Shown piece after piece: positions 13,888 through 26,182 of a stretch of DNA of 64,000 nt. The notes under the pieces were generated by a model, which saw only the letters and a list, made by a program, of their open reading frames with translations, ran no database searches and was not told where the DNA came from. This DNA is from Cristatella mucedo (lineage: Eukaryota > Bryozoa > Phylactolaemata > Cristatellidae), in NCBI GenBank assembly GCA_009760855.2, contig WPIO01000032.1, forward strand, positions 591,001 to 655,000, in the 5' to 3' direction. The translations under genes and the position numbers were made by a program. Position 1 is the first letter of the stretch; each line of letters begins with the position of its first letter.

Positions 13888-14345
13888 GTTGTGTAGAGCT
13901 CACTCACAACCTAAGCGGCTTTTATTAAACATTCGGTAGTCGGTAGACTTTGGCTCACGCAATACAAAGAAAGTGGAAAGCATGGCAGAGTCGGAACATC
14001 AGTTGAGGAAGTGAGTAGCGTTGGATTAGCAGCTCAGTACCTCTGGAAAAGATGAGCCATAGTCGGCAGCGGGAGAGCTGCTGTCGTTGCTTTAAGATTA
14101 GGGGAAGCAAATTCCAAAGTCTTGGACCTGCAGAGCTAAAGCTTTAGTCGCTGACGATCTTTAAGCGGAGGAATGGAATAGCTAATTTATTTTCCATACA
14201 GGACTTGAGAGGGTGAAAAGGCTGAAAATGGAGCAGCAGTTCAGCTAGGTACGGAGGATCCAAGCCGTAACGATCTTTGCGGGTCAGCGTAAGAACTTTG
14301 CTCTGTATCCGTTGATCAACCGGCAGCCATCCCATCTCTCTTAGC
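13888..14345 (-). mobile_element. L2-like LINE (second subfamily), 3' fragment
   Basis: Reading the minus strand gives GWLPVDQRIQSKVLTLT, PPYLAELL and MENKLAIPFLRLKIVSD. These match the C-terminal region of L2/CR1-type reverse-transcriptase proteins (HWLPV..RI..K.L.LTY, then a P.R..R and LRRLKL.S segment). A 3' UTR follows down to about 13890. It aligns with the copy at 32850-33335, which shares the UTR text. It is dead, with stops in the coding part. Confidence 0.75.
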
Positions 14346-15039
14346 AAAGGAGACGCATGCTCAAACCTCTGGGATTAGTAAACTAGCCTTGCAGCCATAT
14401 GCATAGCCATTTGCAGTGGCCTAGATGCTTAGTTTGGCAGCCCAGCCAAAAGGGAATTACAAAGATCAAGCCCAGAGGAAAACTAAGGAGCTAATTAAAT
14501 GTTTTGCAAGCCATCTTGGAAGACAGTTCCTCGTCTTAGATAGCGACCAGACGTGATGGCAAGCTGTAAGAGCAGTCTTTTAAATGAAACTTTCATAAAA
14601 TGTAACAGTTGACATGTTATTTAAGCTTCATATAATTTTGAAAGGAAACATGTTTCCACTGGCAGGTTCACAAGATAATTACTTAGGGGTAATCCTAGCT
14701 ACATCTGACAATTGAAGGAGCTCATCCTAAGGAACCGTAAGCTACCCTCAGTCGGCCGTCTTCTGTATGTAATCAAAATCAGATGCTCGAACACGATTTG
14801 TTAGGTGACCTTCCTCGGCATTCAAGTCGGCCTACATTCCTCTACGTAACACTGCCAACACCAGGGCCTTCGTAATTTAGAGTATGACAGATAAACTAAA
14901 ACACAATCGAATCGTGGTATAGCGTATAGATTTTTGTAGTTGCCTAAATCGGCACTTTTGGCACCTGCTTTTAACTATCTGCTGCTGGTGAACAACTCGG
15001 TCACTTGTCTGATCTGTTGTCAATGGTGCAGCTACTGCT

Positions 15040-15440
15040 ACATCTAATCCACTTCTGTCTCAGCTTCAGCTCTAACCCGCTTAGCAAGGTGTACATTTCA
15101 AGATCTTTAGTCTGGCATATCAGGCCCTCGAGGCATTAGCAGCAGCCAAGATTAATCACCTAGCTCTTCAAGTGAGCTCTCGCAAAACTGCCTATCTGCT
15201 CGAATAGTCATGTTTCCGTCCATCGACTTAAATTTAAAAGATTGTGTTATGGAGCCCTCAGCTTGCATCTGCTAAATTCTGGTAAAACAATTTTGGCAAC
15301 GGCCACTTCCTATATCGACCTCTAGTTTTTAATTCTCAGCTTAAAACGCGTCTGCTTGCATTCTAGACCGTTTTTATTTCGCACCACTTGTGTGGCTTTT
15401 AATTGCTAATAGGAGATTTGCTGGGATTCATGTTGATGAT
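15040..15440 (+). mobile_element. Degenerate LINE C-terminal fragment
   Basis: Pieces corresponding to FKIFSLAYQALEALAAA and, further on, FWxNxFGNGHFLYR-like text resemble the C-terminal end of L2/CR1 proteins. Several frameshifts are needed to follow it. The family assignment is by resemblance only. Confidence 0.5.
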
Positions 15441-15879
15441 TTAGTGAATATTTTTAAACTAATGATCAATTTAATGAGTAGCTATGAGTACTTAAATGTT
15501 TGTTTCAGCACGCTGCACTAACTTTGATACTCTTGATCAGCTTGATTGATCTGGGACAGATTATTTGCTGCAAGATTCAATATTTAAATCTTGCAACAAC
15601 AGCAAAATAAAGTGAAGACAAGAATATGCCGATGTTATTAAAAGTTATTTAAAATTCCTAATCATCCAAAGTACTAATCGTGGGTAGAAAGTACTGAGTG
15701 ACCGGAGGACTTGATGCTGCAAGCAGAATCGTTGAATGTTGTGAGCAGAAATGATCACGCAGTTTTTGGTCAGTACTGTAAAGAATAACCTAGGTAAAAA
15801 GTCGCTATCTTTCTGTAAAACCAGAGCTGAACAGAAGGCCCACAACGTAGCCGAGCCGGCTCACGGTGTAGTGATTTGA

Positions 15880-16140
15880 TGCATGAATTTTGTAAAGCAA
15901 AACTTGGTGCCTTCGTTATTAAACAACGGCATTCCAAACGACTCTAGTGCAAGGGTGAACAGCAGCTGTGCCCTGAAAGTCGTTTCCACAGCACAGTAAG
16001 CTCTGGATGATCCAAAGTCTTGGAATGTAAAACGTTCTGTCACCAGTGGTCATTAAGCAGAGAAATGGATAAGTTAATTTATCGTTAGCAGAGGACATGA
16101 GGGCACGAGCAGGCTAAAGTTATTGCATGAGTTTAGCTGG
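15880..16140 (-). mobile_element. Degenerate L2-like LINE fragment
   Basis: The segment containing CCAAAGTCTTGG and the following 110 bp aligns with the LINE fragment at 14110-14230, including ATGGA.TAG.TAATTTAT and GGACATGAG.G. The coding frame is broken. Confidence 0.5.
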
Positions 16141-17239
16141 CTATGAAAGAAATATTTAACGTGCATGTCGCAGGTGGTGGTGGTATCCTTTTCCAGTAAG
16201 GCTCTGTATAACGAAGGTGAAATTAAGAAGACTGTACCGCTGAGCCGCATTTGCGATATGCAACGTACTTGCGAAATCAAATTTAAGATATTAGTTTTCA
16301 AATTTCTAGGTTATACTGTTGTTTCTTACCTCATTTTATTAGTTTTCATTCAATATGGAGAAGTTTATCACACTCCGACGCGAATGCCAGAAGAGCATCC
16401 TACAAAAGACTAAGCAATAGTCCGACTGAAAGGCTGCTACTAATCAATGCATAGATATAGCTGAGTGCTATCTGCATAAATATAAATACCCAGATTACGC
16501 TTTCCAGTGAGATTGAAATAAGAAGGTGAGCCTATACAGAGGGAAAAGTTGCGCTGATACTTGGATTGAAGATAGTTTTAAAACTCACTCATTGACGTTG
16601 GCCTGAGACTTTAAAGCTATACAGTTCTCCTATAAGATAAGACCGCAACCATTGTAAGGAATCATCAGTGACGCCGTGCGAGTTATTAAATGATCAAGAT
16701 TTACTTGGTGATACGTGACGTGAAGTGCAGCATATAGATTAGGAATGATAACGGACGAGAGTCCATAAGTAATCAGTCCTATGGATACAGTATACATTTG
16801 TCGCAGTGTTAATAATAGTGGCAATAATATTGATGATCTTTATTACACCCTAAAATAACTTACTGTTGATCAATACTCTTTACGCTCCCTTCCAGAAAAT
16901 CAGTAGCAAGTTTTCTAGAAATGCAAGTAATTAAGTGTACAGCAAAGAAAAACCATCGTGCTTAGGCTAGCAAGCTAAAGTCAGCATACGGATACTTAAC
17001 GCAACTGTTTTGTACGAATTTTGCCTGTAGTAACACGCACTTAATCATATAAGTAACGACAACAAAAATGCCGGATAAAAAAATTGCAAATTCACTCGGG
17101 TGAAAAAATATCCAACGAGAGTCTTGAACATTGACCCTGTAGAGCGAGTAGCTGTGAAACCCGAGTGAAACTTACATGCTATGTTTAAAGGTTTAATACA
17201 AATGTAAATCAATATATTTTACTTGCATCGTGCTTTACT
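16141..17239. other. No gene recognised
   Basis: An 82-codon frame at 16165-16413 contains one hydrophobic stretch but no recognisable domain. Nothing else is visible. Confidence 0.45.
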
Positions 17240-17372
17240 TTAACTTAATCTCTGTTCACCTTCATGCGCTTCAGATATGCTACAGGACTCGAAACCACAA
17301 CCTAGGTAAAAAAATACATGGAACTTGACCTTGGTTAACGCCAGAACCTTAAGCACTGGGCCAAACCAGTGG
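17240..17372 (-). mobile_element. tRNA-derived SINE, family 1, diverged
   Basis: On the minus strand the head CTGGTTTGGCCCAGTGCTTA, a damaged B box (GGTTTCGAGTCC) and the tail with AGAGATTAAGTTA can be followed. An extra A/T-rich piece sits in the middle. Confidence 0.65.
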
Positions 17373-17959
17373 ATATATTAGTATTTTAGGTATGCTACTG
17401 TCTCATGAGTGTTTAGGCAGTCTACCATTAATCACTCTACTGTCTATAATCTGAAAGTCAATTAGAGGAGCACGGAGTGATGGTCGTACAGCAGCATCAC
17501 CTATTGGAAGTGCCAAGCCTCATAATGCAGCCACATGCTTTGGGTGTGCTATGAGCAGCAGTTCACTTAATAGAACGATTATCCATTGAACGATATGTAT
17601 TTGATAGTAAGACCAATAATGTTGTACTCGAAATTAATCAATTAAATAAGCTAAAGACGTATCTTTTTTTTAGCATTTTTCTGATCGTGTGAATGGTAGC
17701 TTCTCAAGTATGTGCTCTAAAACTGTGCATGTTTTATTTAACCATATTTAAAATGCTGCCTTGGCAGCGTTTTTAAGGTGCCTCTACAGATATGTAGGTC
17801 TCTGACGGTGCTTGACATACGAACTATTAATGTTATAGTCTCATGCGACACGTGACTACGTCCCAATGAAGCCCCGATCCTTGAATTGCCTTCAGTAAAT
17901 TATAGGTGCAACGCTAATGCACTCAGATCTACCGCCATTAGCTGAGTGCAGCAGCTGTG

Positions 17960-18045
17960 AGGAGCATACTTATGTGATAATGGGAAACGCCCGAATAGAG
18001 ATTAGGATCTCTTGGGGTGCTATGCAAATTAATTATATAGATATA
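17960..18045 (+). mobile_element. SINE family 1, 3' half
   Basis: GCATACTTATGTGA, CCGAATAGAGATTAGGATCT and GGGGTGCTATGCAAATTAAT match the tail of the other copies. The tRNA-like head is not recognisable, so the copy is 5' truncated or decayed. Confidence 0.65.
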
Positions 18046-18700
18046 TATTATATCTACGCATTATGAGCGTAGGTGGGGCAATTCTTAGCTCAGATGACTT
18101 AATATCAATTGACTTCTGCTTTTCCACTGCCTAACTGCGGCGTATGACATGTCTGATTCCTATGTTTTAATTCAGGAAGGGCGAATAATCTCATCAGCGC
18201 GTCACGCTCTGACAGATATATCATAACCCCATATATGAAGAGGAAGCTTTGGTCTTTGTAAGCTACAAGCACAATCAAGCTTCACCATGGTAATTCTAGA
18301 AATCCTTGTGAAATGCAATGCAAACACTGGCCCGCCGATATTCGTAGTGCATGATATTTAGTGTGACGCTTTTTAGATTGTAACTCCACAAAGCCGTGAC
18401 GAAGAAGTCGGTGCTATGCAGGAAATCTTTATAGTGCACTGACAGCCTGAGCGGCTACGAATGCGAAAAGCAATCAGCAGGATATACAAGAGTGATTCCG
18501 CTGCGAGCTCTTCAGGTTTAAGGATGTGGTTTGCAGATTAAACAGACAGCATCCCGAAGGTGCAGGCCGACTGTGCTCTTCCATAACCAACCACTCCCGT
18601 TCTTTAAAACACATCTGTATTTCACCAGAGAGATAGAGTTGTCAACCTGCCACATTGGCAGTTAGCCGCTTGGCGATGACTTTGGTTTCCGCTGCTACTC
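18046..18700. other. No gene recognised; upstream of K2
   Basis: No domain or repeat is visible apart from a short TA run at the start. Confidence 0.5.
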
Positions 18701-18777
18701 TAGGCGTCACATACGAATTAAATTATTTTCGCGAAGGTGATGGCTTACCGCCCTTGGCTCGGTAATGAAACGCACTG

Positions 18778-18826
18778 TTAGGCACGGTTCATGCAAATGC
18801 ATATGCGACGTCCGGTTAACGCCTAA
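18778..18826 (+). promoter_or_regulatory. K2 upstream element: octamer inside an inverted repeat
   Basis: TTAGGCAC (18778-18785) and ACGCCTAA (18819-18826) flank the octamer ATGCAAAT (18791-18798) with a 33-bp spacer, exactly as before K1. The outer pair is T/A here and C/G in K1, so it has changed on both sides. One inner position no longer pairs. Confidence 0.6.
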
Positions 18827-18870
18827 CAATGGCACGCTGCAGCACTCCTCGTGGGACGCGCGTTCCGTAT

Positions 18871-18877
18871 TTATAGG
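18871..18877 (+). promoter_or_regulatory. TATA box of K2
   Basis: TTATAGG lies 80 bp before the K2 start codon, the same distance as in K1. Confidence 0.6.
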
Positions 18878-18950
18878 TGTCGCAGCAAACCTAATGAGCA
18901 TAGGACAGCCGTGAGCAGCTCTCGCAAGACTCAGTGCTGAGACTGCAGTC

Positions 18951-19545
18951 ATGAAGATAGCCGTGGTCGTACTCGCTCTATGCGTTCTTTCGGTTCAAGG
19001 TGAGTGCTCAGTGTAGAGTCTCGTAAGCAGTTGCTCAGTTGCCCTGATAGGCCTTTGTATCGCTCTCAAAATACACGCATTGTGTTGTCCTCCACAAACG
19101 GAGAGCGAGAGCAACTTGAAGGCATTCTGCAAATCTAGGTTTACATCCTGTAAGGAATACATCATGTCATTCACTTGTTGTAGCTGGTGGCGGCTGGGGA
19201 GGAAAAGAAAGCAACAACAACAACAATAACAACAATAACGCTGGTGGAAATAATAACAACAATAACAATAACAACAATGCTCGAGGCCACCACGAGAGGA
19301 CCATCGTCAAGAAGGTTCCAGTGCCCTACACGGTCGTTGAGAAAGTTCCGCAGCCTTATGAGGTCATCAAGGAGGTGAAGGTTCCCGTGGAAGTGATCAA
19401 GGAGGTCAAGGTACCAGTGGAGGTCATCAAGGAGGTGCAAGTGCCCTATCCAGTTGTTGAGAAAGTGCCAGTTCCCTATACAGTGGTGGAGAAAGTCCCT
19501 GTTCCGGTGAAAGTTCACCGCGAGTACGAGCCTGAAGGATGGTAA
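18951..19545 (+). CDS. K2: small secreted KVP-repeat protein, two exons
   Basis: Exon 1 is 18951-18999 and exon 2 is 19184-19545. The intron is 184 bp, phase 1, starts GTGAGT and ends TTGTTGTAG, with the same length as in K1. The product has 136 residues: the same signal peptide MKIAVVVLALCVLSVQA, a GGGWGG motif, Asn runs of nine and ten, the ARGHHER linker, and VPY/VPV repeats ending EYEPEGW. It differs from K1 by one Asn, by swapped Val/Ile at residues 57-58, and by one Lys-to-Gln change in the repeats. UTRs and intron have diverged much more than the exons, so the protein has been held by selection or by gene conversion. A role as an extracellular structural protein is inference. Confidence 0.85.
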
Positions 19546-19595
19546 ATGCTGTGGAAAAGTCACGTGTTTATGTGGGGTGCAATTTGTTGGATTTG

Positions 19596-19601
19596 AATAA
19601 A
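19596..19601 (+). terminator. Polyadenylation signal of K2
   Basis: AATAAA lies 51 bp after the stop, at the position matching the K1 signal. Confidence 0.7.
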
Positions 19602-19649
19602 GTATGTTTATCAAATCGTGTTCATTAAGGTGCTAAAGCGTGGTCCGGC

Positions 19650-20710
19650 AACGGTCTGCAAGCTCTGAATGTGAGATGTACAAGATATGAAAATACTTGC
19701 ATCTGCGACAGCCACCATTTTGAGAAAGCTATGTTAAATGTAAATTATTGATATCAGCTATACACATCACGTAAAAACTGGCTATTATCCCGAGGCCTTA
19801 GTACTTCCAATTTCATATCTGAAATTTACGTACACGATCTTTTGCTCTTAGATGTGTTCCAATGGAATGCAGATGTAAGTGAAAATGACGCATTTAAAGC
19901 TGATAACTTAGAGAGAGCTCATTAAGCTGCGACGTTTGAGCACTCTAGAGTGATCACGCATTAATAGATCTTAATAGCAAGGCGTCGCTTTTCTGAGCAC
20001 GGGCAAATGAAACAGTTCTTTAATAGAAAGTTGGGAAATAGGTTTTTATTGTATCTCGCTCTAGTTTGTTTTCCCTAACGAAGTCGCGTAACTGCACGAT
20101 GTAGGTTTTAGCTCTTTTCGGTGGAATATATGAGTGGAATATAGTGTTATTTAAAATACAATTTTTTTGATTCGGTTATATATAACGCACAGTATATGCG
20201 TGTATGATATAAATAGCTACGTGTAATCATAACAGCCTTGAAATATCATCGCATGCATCGCAGTACCACTGCTTCTCTCGGCATGAGCCATTCGTTCGTG
20301 CACAGTACACGTCGTAGTACTGCTGGAGCGCAGGAACATCCGGGGCTCCTCGGGGAAGAGGCCGCCGTCGTCGATACGCAGATCCGATGGCCGACCCCAG
20401 TACAGTCAAACCTATTCGTCTGGCTTGTCCTAACCTTCGAGCGTCCCTCAACGTCACAGTCCTCTGCTGAAGCTTGAGAGCCGCTTGGTGGCCTTGCCCC
20501 ACGCTTGCACTTGCATTACGCGGACATCTTTCACGTGTCCGGCTTATACAGATAATGAAAGCGATTCATGATATGGTATGTTTTCGGGTCCATGTGGGAT
20601 AATAGCAGCAATTACAATATGGGGAAGACCACAGATCGCCGACTGCACGGAGAAGCGTGGGCAGTTGGGTGCGGGCTGCGCCTGGTTGAACGTATACAAA
20701 TAATAGTTCG
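19650..20710. other. No gene recognised
   Basis: Short overlapping frames on both strands at 20227-20502 show no domain. Confidence 0.45.
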
Positions 20711-20832
20711 TTTGCATTGCGGCCTAAGAGAAATTAACCTCTATTCAGGCTCTTTACCCGTGCGGCGGGGCTCGAGCTCGTGACCTCAATCGAGACCTTA
20801 TTCGGGTTGAGCATATTAACCACTGGGCAACA
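20711..20832 (-). mobile_element. tRNA-derived SINE, family 1
   Basis: On the minus strand the copy shows GTGGTTAATATGCTCAACCC, the B-box region GAGCTCGAGCCCC and the tail ATAGAGGTTAATTTCTCTTA. It is moderately diverged. Confidence 0.7.
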
Positions 20833-21084
20833 ACAGAAAGGTACTAACCTGAGCCTCATGGGTAATCCGCTCAGCCAATCAGCCCTCAGGGGACTGGTTC
20901 AAATAGCTTAAGAGTACAAGTTACCTGAAATTGTTACTATATTCACGTCTAGTTTATTTTTGGGCTGTGCTATGTTCTTGGCTCATAGAATTAGCAAGTA
21001 ATTGCTCCTAATAATTAATGTATTTCGTTGCATAGCCAGATTATTACGTGCTAGTCGCTTTTAAACTTCTGAACGGTTGGTGAG

Positions 21085-21265
21085 CCGTGTTAGCTCACTA
21101 GGTAAGGCGGTTGCTTTTCATGACCTTGGTCCCTATGTAGTGGGTTCGAAACCTGAGGAGGGCGATCCCTTATCGCCACTGCAAGCGGTGGTGATAGCCG
21201 CAAGGGCTCTTCTGTCGCTATACAAAAGAGGCTGCTAAATCAGCTAGTGCTTAATTTAATTTTTT
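21085..21265 (+). mobile_element. tRNA-derived SINE, family 2
   Basis: The head TTAGCTCACTAGGTAAGGCG is an A-box-like region and GGGTTCGAAACC is a near-perfect B box 50 bp downstream, as in an RNA polymerase III promoter. The body carries GGTGATAGCCGCAAGGGCTC and GAGGCTGCTAAATCAGCTAG, both shared with copies at 25395, 45035, 46455, 48041 and 58208. It is not a tRNA gene, because the acceptor stem does not pair. Confidence 0.75.
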
Positions 21266-21439
21266 GGTTCTTTGTGACACGAGTCAACTATGCGGGAGCT
21301 GCGAGCTGAGTACCCGCTCGTTTGGTATTCCTAGCATTGTCTCGAACCACTCAGCACGCCCCCCACATGCATCACTGTAAATCACTCTAACTTAGTGGTC
21401 ATCAGGCCTGTTGCAACTCCGTAAGCCAGACTTAACGCT

Positions 21440-23765
21440 TGCCTTTGTAGTCCTTGCTCAATGTGCAATAAACCTTTGGTAAAAAGCAACCTTAGTTCTA
21501 AAAAAGGTATCGACCTGCTCACCCTAACTGAAACTTGGCTGAAATCGAAAAACTGCCCGACAATCAAAGACGCTACTCCATCTGGTTTCTCGTTTTTTCA
21601 AACCACTAGATCAATTAAAACTGGAGGTGGAGTTGCTATTATCGTTCGCTCTAAATTCAACTTCAAGCCATTTGCGGTTCCCTTGAAGCAGTCTTTTGAA
21701 TCAATTGTCTTGGTCTCACCCGAAAACAAGCTACTGATAGTGGCAGTAGTCTATCGCCCACCAGGTACCAAATCCTCCTTATTCTCAGATATCTCCGATC
21801 TCATTTCAATTCTGTGTGCAAGAAATTGATTCTTCCTCGTTATGGGTGATTTCAACGTTCACTTTGATAACTTATCTGACGCTTTCAGCACCGAATTTCG
21901 TGCATTGACTGACTCATTGTCTCTTGTGGCCCATGTGCATAGCCCTACCCACATCAAGGGTCACACACTCGACCAGATTTTCTCATACAACTGCACTTTG
22001 TCATCACCAGTTATTACAAAATCCTGCTTATCTGACCACATGCAGATCTCATTCAATCTACAGTGTGTGCAAATCATCATTAAGATGTCATTAGCCTCAG
22101 ATCATGTCCCAGCACCTTTCAAAAAAGCTGTAGTCAGGCCACTTCTCAAGAAAGCGACACTAGACCAAGACAACTTAAGCTACTACCGCCCAGTCTCCCT
22201 TGTACAATTCCTATCAAAGACACTGGAACCGGTCGTGGCGGATCAGCTGAACTCGTATATCGAAACCTCACACCTTGCTAGTAAGTTCCAGTCTGGCTTT
22301 AGAGCTAATCACTTCACGGAGTCAGCATTGCTTAGGGTATGCAACGACCTACTTAGGAATGCAGACATGGGTAGAGTGTCTCTGCTTGTTATGCTCGATC
22401 TTTCGGCAGCTTTGTATACCATCGATCACAAAGTTCTTCTAGAGTGCCTCTCATCTCGCCTGGGCATCACTGGCACTGCTCTGCAGTGGTTCAGGTCCAA
22501 TCTCAGTGAGAGACTCTAGAGTATTGACGTGAATGGACAAAGATCATCTAAAGTACCTCTAAAATTGGAGTACCTCAGGGCTCCGTGCTAGGTCCGGTTC
22601 TTTTAATGGTTTATACTTTGCCTCTTGCTGATGTGATTGCCAAGCACAATCTAGGCTTTCACTTAGATGCGGATGACACTCAGTTGTACCGTTGCTTTGA
22701 TCCCTCCCAGCCTTCGAGCACCTCAAATTCTCTCAACTCGCTTGCTGCCTGCATTGATGACATCCACACATTGATGGCAGCAATTTTTTTAAAACTAAGC
22801 GATAATTAAACTAACTTACTAGTTATGGGCAAACCCAGTGCTATTCAGAGATTTGAAAGGCTGACGCTCAAAATTAGCTCTGCCAGCATATCTTCAGTTG
22901 AATCAGCTCAAAATCTAGGTGTCATATTCCAAAGCGACCTCTCGTTAGACGACCATATCAGCTCCACAGTCAAATCTGCCTATTTTCAGCTCCATAACAT
23001 TGCTAAAATTCAGGCTTGTTAACATAAGGATACCACGTCCATGTTGGTCCGTGCATTCGTGACATCCTGTCTCGATTTCTGCAACTCACTGCTCACTGGC
23101 CTACCAGCATGTGCGATCAGGCGATTGCAGCTGGTGCAAAACTCTGCAGCTAGGCTTGTCTGTCGTGAGCGTCGCAGTTGCCACATTACACCACTTCTCA
23201 CCGACCTGCACTGGCTACCAGTCAAGCAACGGATTGACTTCGAGGTTTTATCACTCACTTTTAGGTCTCTTCATTATATGGCTTCAGCCTATCTCTCAGA
23301 TATACTACACCATCAGGCCAAGCATCGTACCACCCGCTTTTCGGAATCCAACAGTCTACAAATACCTCGTACAAACCTTAAATCCTTTGTAGACCATGCA
23401 TTTAGTTCATATGCTCCCACAGCCTGGAACTCCCTCCCGACCTGCATCAGAACATCCCCTGACCTGACCACATTTAAAAGAAACTTAAAAACATACCTAT
23501 TTAGGGCAGCATTTAGTGGGTCCTTGTGATTCGTTCTTCGTGTGCTTATGCGTGCTGATACTGTGCAAGCTACCACTAACCACATTTTCATGCTGACCCT
23601 GTGCATGTCACCCCTAACCATGTTATTCATGTTTATTTCTTTTTCAAGCATGATTTTACTGACCATTCAATTGCATTTTCCTTTGCAGCAAATGTAAAGC
23701 GTCTAGAAAGAGATTAACTTCTCTGATCGCGCTTTCTCAAGTGCATTATTATTATTATTATCCTT
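21440..23765 (+). mobile_element. Longest L2/CR1-type LINE copy: endonuclease plus reverse transcriptase
   Basis: The coding part runs about 21461-23529. The APE-type endonuclease keeps LTETWL, YRPPG, MGDFN and the C-terminal SDH. The reverse transcriptase follows: the fingers part with RPLLKK and YRPVS, motif A as LDLSAALYTIDH (the usual AFD is changed to ALY), motif B as GVPQGSVLGP, and motif C as DADDTQL with both catalytic Asp kept. The C-terminal domain has DYCNSLL-like, LQLVQNSAARL and HWLPVKQRI text. The 3' UTR ends with a hairpin and an ATT repeat (23745-23762). There are in-frame stops near 21827, 22807 and 23020, and one frameshift near 22520-22585. The linker between endonuclease and fingers is too short by about a hundred residues, so there is an internal deletion near 22070. 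The 5' end is missing. The copy cannot move on its own. Confidence 0.88.
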
Positions 23766-25394
23766 AACTGCATAGATGACCGAGGGCAAATTTAAATTCA
23801 ACAATTTTCTTCCGAGCTAGAATAAATTGATTCCCTGGCGAGTTGATAGGCGCTCAAAATATCTTTTATGTTCTTAAAAGTCTAAAGCCGCTGGGAGATC
23901 AAGCGAAACTATTAGGGAGACTCTACTCTAGTTAGCATTCCTTAGAACGTCGTTATGCATTCACACGTGATTTTATGCTGAGTAGGGATTCTACAAACTG
24001 ACTAGAGATTACAGGATAATTATAAAGCTCTAATATAATACTTAATCTGGTGTAGCATCATTAGCTTACATGTCTTCACTAAGAAGGGCTGTCGGGAGAC
24101 CAGCAGCGGTTCTTCTGGTATACTGATAACTTCTTAATTCGTGGCCCACTAATGAACTTTATAAACGACACGGACAAGTCCTACAAGTAGCTTCGAACTC
24201 TTTTTTAAACTGCTTCAAATTTTATTTTCAATTTCGCAATAAATAACAATTGATTTGTGAAATTCAATGAGAAATTTGAATTTATGATAATTCACTTACG
24301 CAGGGTAGCTGTTTTATAAATTTTCACAATTTAACCAAAAATAAGTCCTATTGGTTACTAAAATCATAATTTGGTTGAAACTGATTTTTAGCAGCTGCAA
24401 ATCAGTTTCGTGACACGTTATTAAGCGATGCGATAGGTTCTAAGCAAGGTTTAGCATAATTCATACCTGTTAAACTGAACTGGAATACATGCATCGCTCA
24501 ATAATTATAAGTAGGCTTTATTTTTAAAGTAGTCAAGAGACAGGTCAGGAGATGCAGTAGGCAGAACATGAAAGTAAAATGCTCAGCTTCAGCCATTTGG
24601 TTGCTTACATTACCTCTGTATAATGAATCGCCGACAATTCTGGAAATTTTCAAATGAGCTTTGGCAAATTTCTTACATTAGGAGGTCCCATGCATGACTG
24701 CAGGCCATTGGTGTCTTTTTTGCTGTTGTCCACCTACACTCGAGAGTAATTTAAATTAGAATAGATCGTGTTAATTTTGATATTTAAAGGCTCTATTTAA
24801 TAGCTGAATAGGAATACTACACTAAACTCGAAGCCGTCAGAGCACAATTGTAATGTGGTACTCCATTAAAGACGATTCTCCGTAAATAAGTTAGCTAAAC
24901 AAAGTCAAACCCTCTGTCAGATATCTTTTTCGAGATCGCCTGGCTAGAAAGCCCTCTAAAACACTTTATGTGCATCTTTCCCACGTGCTGATTCTCGTTC
25001 GGTGCACTCCGAAAGATAATAAATACTTCCCACTCATTCGCCCACAGTACCGTCATACTTGAATGCATCTACATGGGGCTAAAATATTTTCTGAATTTTT
25101 TTATTTGTTTAAATAATCAAATCATTCCAGCAAGTCAGCACATTTTTCAGTGTCGAAAAACCTTCTCAGAAATGCAGACTTACAATGAAATTTTTAGCTG
25201 GTTCTGCATGACCTTTTATTTGATATCATTAATGATCAAATCTACTTAATGGCAATGTCCTCGCTTGAGTAGCACAGGCATTGTACTGCAACGGTTTCGC
25301 TTGTATCTAAACAGCCTTTTTCAGATATTTCCCGATACCGGCGAGAGTTTCGTAAGAAATTCATAAAATATGGATGCTCTATGTATTTTGACTC
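23766..25394. other. No gene recognised, AT-rich
   Basis: No domain and no repeat from the families named here is visible. Confidence 0.45.
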
Positions 25395-25555
25395 AAAGGC
25401 TATTTGATTTAGCAGCCTCATTTTGCAAAACAACCGAAGAGCTTTAACGGTGGTCACCAACACTTGTAGTGGGCATTAAAGAATCGTCCACTGCAGGGTT
25501 TGAACCCGCCACCTGGGTAATGCAGCGCCAGATCTTACAGCTGGGCTTAGTCAAT
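25395..25555 (-). mobile_element. tRNA-derived SINE, family 2
   Basis: On the minus strand the B box GGGTTCAAACCC is intact. Further along come GTTAAAGCTCTTCGG and GAGGCTGCTAAATCAAATAG, matching the body of the copy at 21085. The head has AGCCCAGCTGTAAGATCTGG. Confidence 0.7.
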
Positions 25556-25928
25556 TTGCAATTTTCCGCAATGCCTCTTCTAAGTTTGTAGTCATGCTCA
25601 ATCTACGTTTGCAGTGGGATTTAACACAGTTCTGAGATTTCAAAATGACTTCGTATTGAATCAGGACAGTTGTTCGACAATTAAGCACCCTCTAATTTCA
25701 GCAAAGAAACACTAAAAAAAGCGTGGCGACAAGCTATGACAGCTGAGGTAGTTCACGTGTTTGAGACATGGAGCCTCGCTTACTGAAGTTAATTTTATTC
25801 CAGACTTGCGTGAACTCGTCAATAATGTGAGTCAACCGACGTAACCCAGGCATTCCTTATTTTGGAGACGTGTATCACTTACAGCTCGTGGAACCCTGAG
25901 CTAAGCACGCCTTGGAACTCTAATAAAC

Positions 25929-26120
<192 letters not shown>

Positions 26121-26182
26121 GTACTTTGTTTAATAAAAAAAGTTAACTCCCCACATTTGCGACTGGCTTGTATAACGCAATC

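Noticed and set aside
21085-21160. Possible tRNA gene
   Set aside because: A and B boxes are present, but the acceptor stem does not pair and the same head plus body occurs several times, so it is a SINE.
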